Notes under the pieces: generated by a model
What the model was told of the DNA's origin: nothing
What the model saw: the letters and a program-made list of their open reading frames with translations, nothing else
Database searches by the model: none
Source: Ophthalmolycus amberensis
Taxonomy: Eukaryota > Chordata > Actinopteri > Perciformes > Zoarcidae
Direction: 5' to 3'
DNA length: 64,000 nucleotides
Assembly: GCA_024529925.1 (NCBI GenBank)
Contig: JAFEUB010001021.1
Span: 1,132,501-1,196,500, forward strand
Part shown: positions 1-11,816 of the stretch, one piece after another
Layout: each line of letters begins with the position of its first letter
Numbering within the stretch: position 1 is the stretch's first letter
Program-made: the position numbers and the translations under genes

Positions 1-460
1 TGATTTATGATGTTATATTACAGTTTGTTATTTTTATTTTGACTTGTTTTATGTCATTTCCGTGGCATATTATACTATGACATTTTTGTTGAATAATTTT
101 GTGGCATACTATATTAGTTTTTTTTTTAACCTTTTGGACAATTTTATGATTTGTATATATGCTATGACATTTTTATGGCATTGTTATGGCATACAATACT
201 ATGACTTTTTTTAAATAACTTTTTTACGTCATATTTATTTTATTTTTCTGGCACACTATTCTTTACATTTTTATGCCATTCTCTACGATGATATTGTAAT
301 GATATTGATGTAATTTATGGCATATTATGTTAAGACAACCCATGGCATAGATTTTAATGACATTTCTTTTGACATGTTTTACTATACGATGAGAGATTTT
401 TTTCATCACGTTTTACTACATACTATATTACGTAATTGTATGTCATACTATACTCAATGA
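1..460. repeat. Degenerate AT-rich tandem array
   Basis: A phrase close to TGGCATACTATACTATGAC recurs about every 35-70 bp (near 63, 112, 190, 249, 317, 342 and 450), separated by T-rich spacers such as ATTTTTATG. The array appears to continue past the left window edge. It looks like an old minisatellite or the internal repeats of a transposon. Unit boundaries are too diverged to fix by eye. Confidence 0.6.
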
Positions 461-1756
461 AACCATAATCAAAGTATCAAGGTAATATCTTGATTTACTG
501 GTGCTTTCCTTCCAATGAGTTCCTCCAGCTTCCTCCGCTTGTCTTGGATGGCTGAGCTGCTTCTGATGAGCCTCGCTGTGTTTTTCCAACATTTTCTTGG
601 AGCCGCAATAAAAAAACATCACAGCGTGATCCAGACTTTTCGTTCCAAATAAAAGCAGCTGTGGAGGCAATCACTTTTGTCAGGGAACAGAGTGGAGAGG
701 TGAGTGAATTAAAATGAACCAATAATGTACAAAGAGGCCCTGGTCCAGCGACAAATTGGTTGGTGATGTCATATATGTCATTAGAGTACTATTATTACTA
801 TTTTTAGACATCTTGCTGCGGTGTACACTTTACTCTGCTCTATCACGGTCGTAGCTTTCCAACGAGGGCTACAATGTGAATGTGTTTATTTCAGAAGCTT
901 TGTAATCCATCATGAACAACAGTACTTTATTTTAGAATCTTTGTCTTCTGTGATTGGTTATCCATTTATTGAATATGTATTTTATACTACTTCATGCTTG
1001 TACTCCTCAGAGGGAAATACATATCACTCAACTACATTTACTTGACAATTATAACTAATACTTTTGCAGAATAAGATTATAAAATAAAATGCATTGTTGA
1101 AGTTCAAAGTGGTACTTTAATGTTGGCTTGTAACCACATTGTTTCATTCGGAAAAAAACATTCCAAGGCCCAGAGTTACTATATTTTAGAAGAGTATTTT
1201 TACATTGTGGAATGGTACTTTTTCTTTAGTAAGAGATCTGAATGCTTGCATCTTCTCCACCCACATTGTCGACTCCGACTCAAATCTTTATTATTTGGGG
1301 ATCTGTGATATGAGGGTTGCCTGTCTGGGGCGCAGACTGGCAGTAAAGCTTCAGATGTTGCAATATTCATATTAAATTGTTGGGAAAATGTAATACTAGC
1401 TACACACAAGATCCGAGTCAGAATGTTATATTACTTTCAATATACAGAATATCGGGGATAAAAAGATCATGATGGGCAAAAGTCAACCCCATGAGATCAA
1501 ATCAGAAAAAAAGGGAATTTGATCTTCAACATTCCTTAAAACAAAACCAAGACATAAACAACAGAAGAGACAGACTGGCATACATTTTGTCCTGAGTAAT
1601 GGCTTCCAGTAATACAGCAAATAACATGAATTCTGTTTTTACTCAATGCACCGTTGTACATTTTAATATAATAAAGGTACAGACAGTTGTGACATTATAA
1701 TCATTCCTTTGGAGGGCAATATCCTTGCGCTAAAGTTAATAATGATTATCTTTGGT

Positions 1757-1762
1757 TTTATT
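1757..1762 (-). promoter_or_regulatory. Candidate distal polyadenylation signal AATAAA
   Basis: The first canonical AATAAA I find on the minus strand downstream of the ldlrad3 stop, about 2.4 kb away. If used, the 3' UTR would contain the hAT-like element at 2549-3561. Position alone supports it. Confidence 0.25.
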
Positions 1763-2548
1763 GGTTTTCTTGTGCCTGCATTATTACTTCTGGCTCTAGA
1801 GTAAAAGAAAGATCCAAAGCACAGCTACAATACACATGTCTCACTTTAAACTATTTTTAAATAGATTTCTGTACTTGCCCCACCAACTATTTACAGTGTT
1901 GAACACTTTGAAATGAAGGAAAAAAAAAAGGTTAAAAGACAATATCAAATGTATAAACACAGATCCTTCAGATATGGATTTGATAGTCATTGTGTACTGA
2001 GGATGATTCTCCAAAATGACAGAGTTATATACATAAAAAAATCTCAAGCAAAATGTGAACAATCTGATCTAAGAGATGATATTCTTCAATGAATATTTGT
2101 GCCCAAAAACGAATCACATACAAAGTGACTATGGGACCAAACTGGCCCACAGTAAGGCATCAACTAAATAAACATTTCTTTTTTTGTGTCTCCATGAAAA
2201 CACACTTGGTCTTCAAACAGAAATGTAATAGTTAGTAGAAAAGAGATGGGACTCTCTGCTCAGAGGAATGATGGATGCAACTCACTTGGTAAGGATATAT
2301 GCTGACCCAGCGAGTTTAATTTCTACTCCACTACATTATTTCAATATATCTCAATGGTCCTTTTCATATTTTAGCTTGAATTTATCCAAATGAAAACAAG
2401 ACCTACAGTATTGTTGAAAATATATATAGAAATATTTTACATTTTTCTAAAAAATAACTTTGTGGAAACACTTCAATGATTTGGGTTTGAAGTACCACTG
2501 AAGAAGTTACAAAATGTAATTTTTTTAAAATTATAACTGTAGCCACAT

Positions 2549-3561
2549 TAGGGCTGGGCGTTATACCGGTTTCAATTTCCCGTACGATATGAATTTTTCA
2601 TATACCGCACAGCCGAAACAACTTCTGTTGCTTTTCAACAGGCAGCAAAATATATTGTTTGCCGCTAGGAGTGCTACGGACGGAGCTAGTTGTCTTACCT
2701 GTGTTGAGAGGGAACCCGTACTCATGGTTTACTTTTTAACTTTATAACAACAATTATTATAACAACAATTAACAACCCACAACTAATGCTCTTTAACAGG
2801 GCAAAACACCACGACACAACAGTTTGTGACAGATAAACAATTTGTAGCACTAATAATTGTACATTTATAAAATTTCTCCGCAGAACTGCATGCTTGGTAA
2901 AGCATGCAAATCGGAGGTGAAGGAAACAGGAAGTGACGGAAGACACGCCACACAAACAGCTGTTCACCGCCGGTTGACCGGACGTTCTGGTGTTAGTTTA
3001 CGGCGTTAATTAATTAATGCATTAAGCCAGTGGCGGGCTGCTCAGTGTCCATGTACAGGCGAGTTGCAGAGTGTGCTGTGATTGTTCAGTGGGCGAGCAC
3101 GTGACTATCGTGAAACTAAATTTAACAGCCAGCAGAGGCTGATGGGTAGTGAATCACATCACGTGATGCAGCTCAGCCAATCCAAATGCATTCTGACTGA
3201 GTTGAGCTGCACCATGATAGAGAGTGCTGAGCCGAGGAACGACTCTGCAGAGCAGTACGTCCAAGCTGTGTAAAGTAAAATCCTATGATACTCTCTTTGG
3301 GTCGTGGCTCGTCATTGGATCCCACAGCCAAACCATCTGAGAACACTATATTTTCCTGAATTTAGGCTTTTGCATTTTCTAAATGCTCTAGCATTATTCA
3401 AAGGACTCGTACATAGTTACAGCCTTAAAAACGAATAGAACCTGTGGCGCCATTATGTTGCTATAAGGTGGTATTTCAGCTGCAGGACAGCAGTGAAGTC
3501 CCAGGTATAACTGCACGGCCCACAACTGCATTAAGGCGGAAAAAAATACCGCCCAGCCCTA
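2549..3561. mobile_element. Non-autonomous hAT-like element with TIRs and 8 bp target duplication
   Basis: The left end is TAGGGCTGGGCGTTATACC and the right end, read in reverse complement, is TAGGGCTGGGCGGTATT, so the terminal inverted repeats match over about 16 bp. The flanks are AGCCACAT on the left and AGCTATAT on the right, an 8 bp duplication with two transitions. An 8 bp target duplication and a TAGGG start are typical of hAT elements. There is no transposase frame inside the 1013 bp. It lies downstream of the ldlrad3 stop and would sit in a long 3' UTR if the distal poly(A) site is used. Confidence 0.8.
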
Positions 3562-3812
3562 AGCTATATTATCCGGTCACTGTTCACATCAACACCAGAG
3601 AAACAGATTTAAATTGTTGAGTACTTATTATTGAGCTGCTGTTGTTAAACAACTGCATGTATTCTTTTAAACTATGAAAACAAATGACACAGCACCTCGG
3701 TAAGAACTTCAGTAAGAATAAGGCTTCAACATGTCATTGCCCAATGATGAAGTACAGCAAATCATCAAATCTAGCCGTACTCCTCAACAGTATAGACTTT
3801 AGAATTTAGATA

Positions 3813-4161
3813 TTTAATATTGAACACAAGAAAAATCTCTTATAAACCCCACTACAGAACGCACTGTAGATGTGAAGTATCCCATGGATGTGTAACTGAT
3901 TTGGATGTAGTGCAACCATGGACTCACCAGGGGGAGCCAACATACTAGATCAGTCCAGCAGGACGAGCTCGTCTCAGTCCAGTGCTTCAGTAAGCCGATG
4001 TGTGGGCAGCAAGTTAAGGACACTTTGTCGTGTACAGTTTCTTAATCCTTGTTGATTCCTCAGCAGGTCTCTGCTGTGGGCTGTCCTGGTCTCGTGGCCC
4101 TGCAGCCTGGTCCTTCAGTCCTTCAGTCTCTGATATCTGACTAGTTATATCAAGAGAGAGG
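3813..4161 (-). other. ldlrad3: Probable proximal 3' UTR of ldlrad3
   Basis: Sequence immediately after the stop codon. It has no protein-like frame. A variant polyadenylation signal ATTAAA lies on the minus strand at 3813-3818, about 345 nt after the stop, and would define a short UTR. The true end is not determined by sequence alone. Confidence 0.45.
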
Positions 4162-4366
4162 CTACAGCTGGTCCGACTCCTGTCTGGAGCTCAGACTCGG
4201 CTGCGTAGCTGAGGCTACAGTTCTGGTTGTGGAGGGACCAGTGGGAGGTGCTCTGGGGTAGCTCAAAGGGTCTTGAGGGCCCTCGTATTGAGGCAGCTCG
4301 CCCTCTGATGGAAGCTCCCCATCTGAGAGGTATGGAGGAGGAGGGAGATCAAACCAGGGAGGCCGA
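4162..4366 (-). CDS. ldlrad3: ldlrad3 exon 6: distal cytoplasmic tail, stop codon
   Basis: Encodes the end of codon 271 to residue 338 and a TAG stop at 4162-4164. The acceptor is TTCTCCCGTAG. The exon begins [12 protein letters not shown], the WW-binding block shared with mammalian LDLRAD3 (PPPPY at 4330-4344). About eleven residues further on, where the mammalian tail has an LPPY motif, this protein reads ELPQY (4285-4299), so the third PY motif is degenerate. The last 40 residues are low-complexity Pro/Ser/Thr and end SDQL; they do not resemble the mammalian C-terminus beyond composition. Confidence 0.93.
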
Positions 4367-7300
4367 CTACGGGAGAAAAACAGAAGAAACAGATAGAGGG
4401 GAAACATGTGATTTCAAAGGACTGTACAATACATATTTTTGACTGGGACCAGCATCCAGCCAAAGGTCTGGATGTACACGCCTTCAATCATACTGTGCTG
4501 ATAATCAGAATGTCCTTCACTCCATCACTTCACTACATTTATGTGTATATTTGAGTAATTTATAATATTTTTAAATAGCAAAAATCCTCTATATAATCAT
4601 TTATTTTATATAATTAAATTAATAATATATACTAGTAAATGAGTAACCAGATGAGTAAAGGGTTACTTGAATGAGTCACATAAAAGCAACACTGAGACAG
4701 ATGCTGACAGATGTTTCAGATAGCATCCTTTACAACTGCTTTAGTCTGTGTAGATGAAAATTGACTTACTTACTAGTAAATCAAATTAGTTGTATTATGT
4801 TGAATTAAAATGAAATGAAATTAAAATGAAAATGAAATGAAAATGAAATTAAAATGAAATAAATTGTCTAAATTAGACAAGATTTAGCTAGAGAGACAAC
4901 GTTTAACGCCACTACTTCTGCTTTAATGCTTTCATGCTATTTTAGCTTTAGTTTATAAACTTCCATACAGCTGTTAGAACCATCACTGCTTTCACCTGAC
5001 ATCCAGGACAGCTTGTGAGTATGACGGAGGTGAGTCCATGGAGAGCCCAGAGGGATAAAGGGTCCCAGACAGCAGCTGCAGTGTTTGAGGAGTGGAGCTA
5101 TACTGGCCCCCTGCGGTAGGCGAGCCGGGGGAAAGACCAGGACCTCCGGGATGGACGTGGCCCCGGTCCAAAATGACCAGACGGGAGAGCAGCAGGGGCT
5201 GGTGGTGGTGGTGGTGGTGCGAGCTTCCTCTTACGCCTCTGGGCAGCAGGACGCTCCGCTTCCTCTGGTGATGGAGTACCAGGGCCAGCAACGCCACCAC
5301 CAGGACAAAGATAACTGCGCTGCCAATGACGGCATAGGTGATGCTGGGGTAGTAGCGCAGACGATAGTCCAGTGTCACAAAGTCCTGCCCCGGAGCTTCT
5401 GTGGGGGAGAGGGAAGGGGCATGAAGAGCAAATTGAGGATGGATGATGTAGGAGGTTGGGGGAAGAGGGAGGATGAGTGGTGGCAGGAGAGACAAAGAGA
5501 GGAATGGAGGAAATAAGGATGAAGAATAGGTAGTTGAGGATGAGTGGTGGAGTTGAAGAGCCCGGGGAATGGAGAAGGGAGTGAGGAAGACCGGCATGAA
5601 TATAAAGCAGTGAATTCAGGTTCATTCTAAAATGTGTTCTGTGTGTTTCAATAGAGGCGGCCTCTCTTGGAGACGAGAGTGCTACATAATAAGCATAACA
5701 GCAGTCAGACTCTCCCCAAGAGAACAAAAAGCGCAGCGTGTTCTGTGCAGAGGCTAGTTTTGAGCCCACAGTTCACAAGCAGGGACCTCACTCTCCATCT
5801 TAAAAAGAAAGAGGAAGAAAAGAGAGGCTGAATAATTCTTCGTGAGGGCAAAACAGCTTCCAGCAATTTTGGATGAAACACGACATGAGTTGCTCAGCAT
5901 TGAAGATGAGAGAAGGCACCGGGGGATGTCACACATTACCATGTTTGCCGCGGGGAAACGGGGAGTCTGCGAGCTACCTCGGAATCCAGGGAACTTTACG
6001 TTCGCGATGAGAGAGAGCCGTGGCCAGTGGCAAGAAACGCAGGGCAGGCAACTCTCTGCCTGAAATGAGGAAAGGGAGTACTACAATGCCATAGAGCACT
6101 GCAGCTTATTATTATTTCAGATGGGATGAGGGAATAGCACTTAAACCTTTCCGCTGACTGATATTACAGAGTGAGAATTTAAATCAGCCACTCGGGGTGA
6201 GGCTCTTTTAAATGGCGTTTCTGCTGCTTACCGGCAGGAGAGAGGTAGGGAGAGTGGAAGGAGTCCTATTTATTACGGAGCAGCAGGAAGGCTGTGCTAA
6301 TGAGCAATGAGCGACATAAAAGTATTTTACAGTTGCTGTTTCAGTTCAAATTACACTTTTGCCCTTGGGGGCCTGTAAACATCAAACATCCATGTGCCTC
6401 CTAAAAAGTTCAAACCCTTTGGAGTACTTTGTATGCTCTGTGTTCGAGGTGTCTGTGTTGCAGCTTAACAGACATGTGTGCATTAACGCCTAATATACAA
6501 CGACTCACATCTCTGTTCATTAGCCATCACGCAGTCCGTTGAGGATATTGCCGAGAAAGCTTGCCAGGAAATGACCATTGCGAGATATCTCAAGGTTGAA
6601 ATCAATAGTCCGAAAATGCTTCCATCTGTAAGGATTACATCCCCTGAAACTGCAAAGAAGGCAAGTCCATTTGGAGCCTTTTGAAGTACTCCTGACTCAT
6701 ATAGACTTACAGGCGCTTGGGGGGATATTGCGTTTAGCACAAGGTAGAGAGTCTCCAACCACGTACAAGCCAGAACTACAGGGAGGATGAAATGAAACGT
6801 GCAGAGCTCCACAAGAAGTCAACCAGTGTGACCCTGCAATGGTTCACAAAGCTATACTGACTCAAGGGAACTCCACTTACTGGTTCAGAGTAGATAATAT
6901 CCCTTTATATGTACTGGAGTTCAAATCATGCATTGATAGAGGTCACAATGTGCACTTAAACGAATAGTTTCACATTTTTGGAAATACGCTGTCTTGCCTG
7001 GAAACAACTTACCACCCTGTGCAGCATATATTAAGCTACAGCCAGCAGCCAGATGGCTTAACTTTGCATACAGACTGTCAACAAGACACAAGGAAACAGA
7101 TAGCGCGGCTTTGTGTGTTCAATCTGTACAGAAATACCTCAAAACAACAGGTGGAGCTTTCAGCTTCCTCTGGGTTACGTACCAGACTATTTCTTTGCCG
7201 GGCGCAGTGACTGTGCCTTTCCAAGAAATAGTCAGGCATATAGACGCCCTGTTCACTTTTCTTTTTACACTCGTGCATGGCACCGTTGGCACGAGCCTCC

Positions 7301-10300
7301 ATAGATGGCACGCCAGCTTCGAGCATGCACAAAGGCATGTATGCTCAGCGCAGTGTTCGTAGCAGCATTCTCCGAAACACCAGAGGGGGTACAAACAAAA
7401 CGACGAGTGTTACCGGGAAAACGCCCGAAACCAACCTCCACAATGCTGAGAAGCAATTGTGATTACCTGCAAACTCATATCTCATATTCATGGACTCCTT
7501 GAATTGCCAAAGAAGTCAAGCACTAAATGCATTTAATGAATCAAAGGTTGAATCTCTTTTATCTACAAGATTTGCCAAAATGTCAAACTTCTTTTAAGAA
7601 CCATTAAGGGTTGGAGAAACTATCAAAACTCAATATTTGTCAGAGCTGTTGGACAAAGTTGACAAAGTTCGACTTGTTGTCGTGTTCTTCCAGACACCAT
7701 GCTGCATGTTTCCTCAGTCTACCTGACCTTGAAGGCCTGAGGGAGTCTTCAGCAGTGTGCGTTTGTGTGCACACATGCTGTTGAATTCTCAACAACAACC
7801 AGCCTGGCGTACTGCCTATTTATGTACCAGTGTGTAGTCAAGAGGCCCCATGCCTTAATTAAATCTATCTAATTCAGATGCTCCACCCGCTCGCTGCCCC
7901 AACCAGGCCCCAGCCAATAAAACAAGCCCCCTCGACCCCTCCCTTGTGATTTAAAATTGGCCAGTCGTTCACACTACCAATTAATTATGAACTGGACTCT
8001 CAGCCGAGAAAGGCCAAAACAAAGAAAAATGATTTCCATAATGACTTAGTAGAACAAAAAAAGCACAAATAAAAAGGGATCACTCCGCTGCCACCCCATG
8101 CTGCCTATCAGGTCTCAGTGCAGTCCTCTGAGAGCTGAGAGAAACACACAAAAGGAAGTCATAATGCTGCAACGTTAACAATGGGAGCCAATTCGGAACA
8201 GTAGCGATAAGTGAAAGGCTGTTTCAAATCACACAGGAGATGAAAGGACAGAGAGAAAAAGAGACTGAAGCAAGCTTCCTTTCTGTTAGAGGACGGAGGT
8301 CCTGTGTGTGTCTGCCCCCCCGCTGTGAGTGTGATTGAGCTCCACGTTCTGTGTTTCAGACTATTTTGAGCTGTTAGTTGCAGTTGCGGCTCAAAGAAAG
8401 GTGTGATCACCACGTTCAAAGACTAGGCGAGGGTGGTCTCACAACAACAATGATAATTCTGATTCAAAAGAAAGGAGTCAGAATCACACACCGGTAACCT
8501 TACGGACACATGCACACTTCATGTCCTTTGATGGCAGAAATTGAATTTCTCTGAAGTATAGGATTCACACATCAAAGTCCTGGATAGATGAGATGTTGTG
8601 TTTAAGGTACATCAAAAGGAAACATGGGAAAGCCACAAACTCTCACCGATGATTCAATATTTTAGTTTCAAATTCTATGGATAAACGTTTTTTCCCCCCC
8701 CATTCCCTTTTTAAGATGAAAATCAATAACCATTTGACTGACAAATATTAAGTTTAACTTTGTATTTTACTGGCTTTCAAACTTGTACTGTGCTCACACT
8801 ACATGGACTCGTACTGCCTACTTTGTGCCTCATTCGTTTGATGGAGGTGTCACGATCAAAGTTGAACATCAAAGTTCACTGGCTTTTCTGTCTTGTCTTG
8901 TCAAATCTGACATGAAAGGCTGAGGTAGGCGACATTTCTGCTGCTGACCAATAGCAAAGCTGCCTGGACACTGTTGAAAGTAGGATTTAAGTCCAAATCG
9001 AAGGAAGTAGGGCTGTCCCCTGTTCGTCGACTAATACGTTGTTTTGGTCTAAGTCGACGCAGATTTCTCAGGTCGATTAGTCATTTTTTAAGCTTTTTTC
9101 ATACTGAATGACTTATTTCCAGGAAATTTAGGACCACATCTCTAGTACACACAATATTTAAAGTGGTGCTTTTGTGTGGTTCTTTGTGGAGAAACTTAGT
9201 TGTACAGACACCCCCCCCCCCCCCCCGGCATATAATTCAATATATTCAGCAGACAAATTTTGAAAGCATTTAGAGATAAACAGCCAAGTCAATAATCACG
9301 GTCAATGATGAATGTGTACGTTGATCAGCCTAACAACCTCCAGACATTATAGCCAAATTATGCTGAATTTCACTTAAAAAGATGAAACTGGCCAACTGTG
9401 AAAACATCCTTGAATGTAGCATCCTGCTTAATGGGCAATTGGTAAATATCGTCAATCAGCAAAGTTCATTTCTTTCAGTCAAACGTGTCTGTCTGCTAAA
9501 ATACTTAATTCCGTTTGGTGGCTTACGATGCTTTTCCATAATTTCTATTTGATGCGCATGCTGTTATAGCTGCATGAATTAGCATTAGTCTGGTAATATC
9601 TCTAGTTAACTGTTGTAACAGCAACAATAACATTATTTCACACGATAATGCAGATTTTTCAACTGGCGGTTAAGGCATTAAAGACTGAATAAATGTCCTC
9701 TGTCATGCCAGTTGGTAGTACAATACAGAAGGCCTTTCCTTCACTCTGGCGGCTCCCTTTACAGCCGTATGAAGGCAGACGGTCTCCATTCCATCTGCAT
9801 TCTCCAACTGGAGAGATAATGTCACTGTCGGGATACAATCACGCACGGCAGATGGCTATGTTTTGTGCAACCAGCATCAGACCGTTGTGATATAACCACA
9901 GAACCCCTCGTGCTTATGTGCACATCAAACGTGCCATTTCGATTAATCATTCTACAGTTTCTTGACACTTGGCAGGGCGCACTTGACTGCGATCTGGCCG
10001 TGCTGCTGGGTTCATGCAAATAGAGCCAGCAGTGTCCACTTGTGAGCACAGAGCAGCAACTAACCACCAACGTGTGGAGAAAAAGAGATAGGAAACAAAC
10101 TCTGTGCAGACAAAGTATACGGACAGCTGCTGATTCTGAGGACAGACACAATGGGCATCTGACACACGATGCATCGATAATAACATCTTGAATTAAACAG
10201 CACACAGTAAATGGTAATTAGCCTGTACTTGTCTGTATGTTTACGGTTTTGTTTTGTTTTCATGTCCTCGATAATATGGATCACATTGTTCATCCTGCTG

Positions 10301-11777
10301 TCATATTATTTCAAATCAGTTATTTATATCAAACATTAAAATGTACATAAACTGTGGCGTGCATGTCGCCTATGTATCCAATTATAGCTATATATGTTAT
10401 CAGTGATAGATTTGTTTTTCACTGCATGAGAAAATGAATGCATGAATCTCATGGTCAATGTGCGGAGTTGGACGCCCTGTATATGGTTAAAATGGTTACG
10501 TAGCTGTGAGCAATGAATAAAAGGTTCATGAAGCTTGACGAATGGTAATGGTTGAAATAGCTAAACGTAATGATAAATGGTTGTGTTAGCTAATAGGTAA
10601 ACAGTCAAAATGGTTAGCTAAGACTAATAGATAAATGGTTTAACACTCAGCTTCCTTCATCTTTAATCATCAGGGTAAACATGACCCTATCGGAGCGTTT
10701 CTGAGTGGAGCTTCATATAGTAGACGTGCTTATGTTCCACATGAATAACCTTACTCTGCAGCTCCCCCGGTGACATTGGCACCTATAACAGTGCTTCCAT
10801 ACTCTGTTCATAAACTCATAAAACCTTCCATATGTGGAGGCTTGGGTGGGCGGCAAGGTGCAGCCTCTCAACTCAGCCACGTTAATTACATCAGAGTGCC
10901 CTCTCCCCTCCCCCTCACCACTCCTGTGCCGTTGGTTCCCCCCTCTTGCTTCTCCTCCAATACCTCCCTCTTCCAGCCCCTCAGCTTCCATTGCTCCGTC
11001 CTCTCTTCTGCACCCGTTATTCTGCTCGACTCCCTTGTTGTTGATAATTTACTGTCATGGCGATGACACGTGCCCTGCTTTTAGGATGTACAACTATACT
11101 AAACTGGGATTATGCACTCAATGGAATGCTTATCAGCAGCAAAAACCTGTCAACTCTCCATTTTCAAATCTTTCTCCACTTTCCCTTTACACTCTCCAGC
11201 CTCGTTTCTTCTTCACTGCCTGTTCTCTCTCCAATAGTCTCTCGCTCTCTTTTTCTTGCATTTCATTACCTCCCGCCTGCATCAGTCTTATTATCCCTGT
11301 ACGAGAGGAGAGAGTTATATGGACATGGAGGGGTCACAGACACAGCACAACAGAGGAGAGGACTTTAACGAGGTCAGATGTAGAAACAGATGGAGACACA
11401 TCCAAAGGGAAGGAGTGGAGAAATGGGTATATAGTGTCTTTTTGAGTTTCATGCGCACACATCTCCTCTCCTCCACCACAGACTAAGGAAATTGAACTGC
11501 ACACACGCTGCTCCAAACTAGCTTTAAATCTATTATAAGAGACAGAATCACACAGACCCCCTGCTGGAGCCCTTTAGTACCGGGAACGTATACTTTTTGC
11601 CTGGATCCCTTTTAGCGTTGCTCTCTTCTACTGTACTTCTTTGTGCTATCCTTTCTAAACCAGCCGAACAAGCCTCATGTTCTTAGATGGTTTCCTTTTT
11701 TTGTCCTTCTTTTGTGTGAAAACTAGCACTGGGGTTTTTCAGGGATATACCAACGGATAAATTGGCTTGGCCTTGTG

Positions 11778-11816
<39 letters not shown>

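Noticed and set aside
443..722. Overlapping minus-strand frames in less AT-rich sequence near the left edge
   Set aside because: Two frames compete, neither has a known domain or clear splice sites. Might be an old repeat; not enough to call a gene.
4992..5597. Continuous minus-strand frame of about 200 codons covering the transmembrane region
   Set aside because: Only the part from 5398 downward is exon. The upstream part is intron: a clear CTCCCCCACAG acceptor splits it, and the low-complexity Ser/Pro/Leu stretch has no match to LDLRAD3.
10834..11445. Plus-strand frame of 203 codons
   Set aside because: Pyrimidine-rich low-complexity sequence reads as Ser/Pro/Leu without stops; no domain, splice sites or codon bias.
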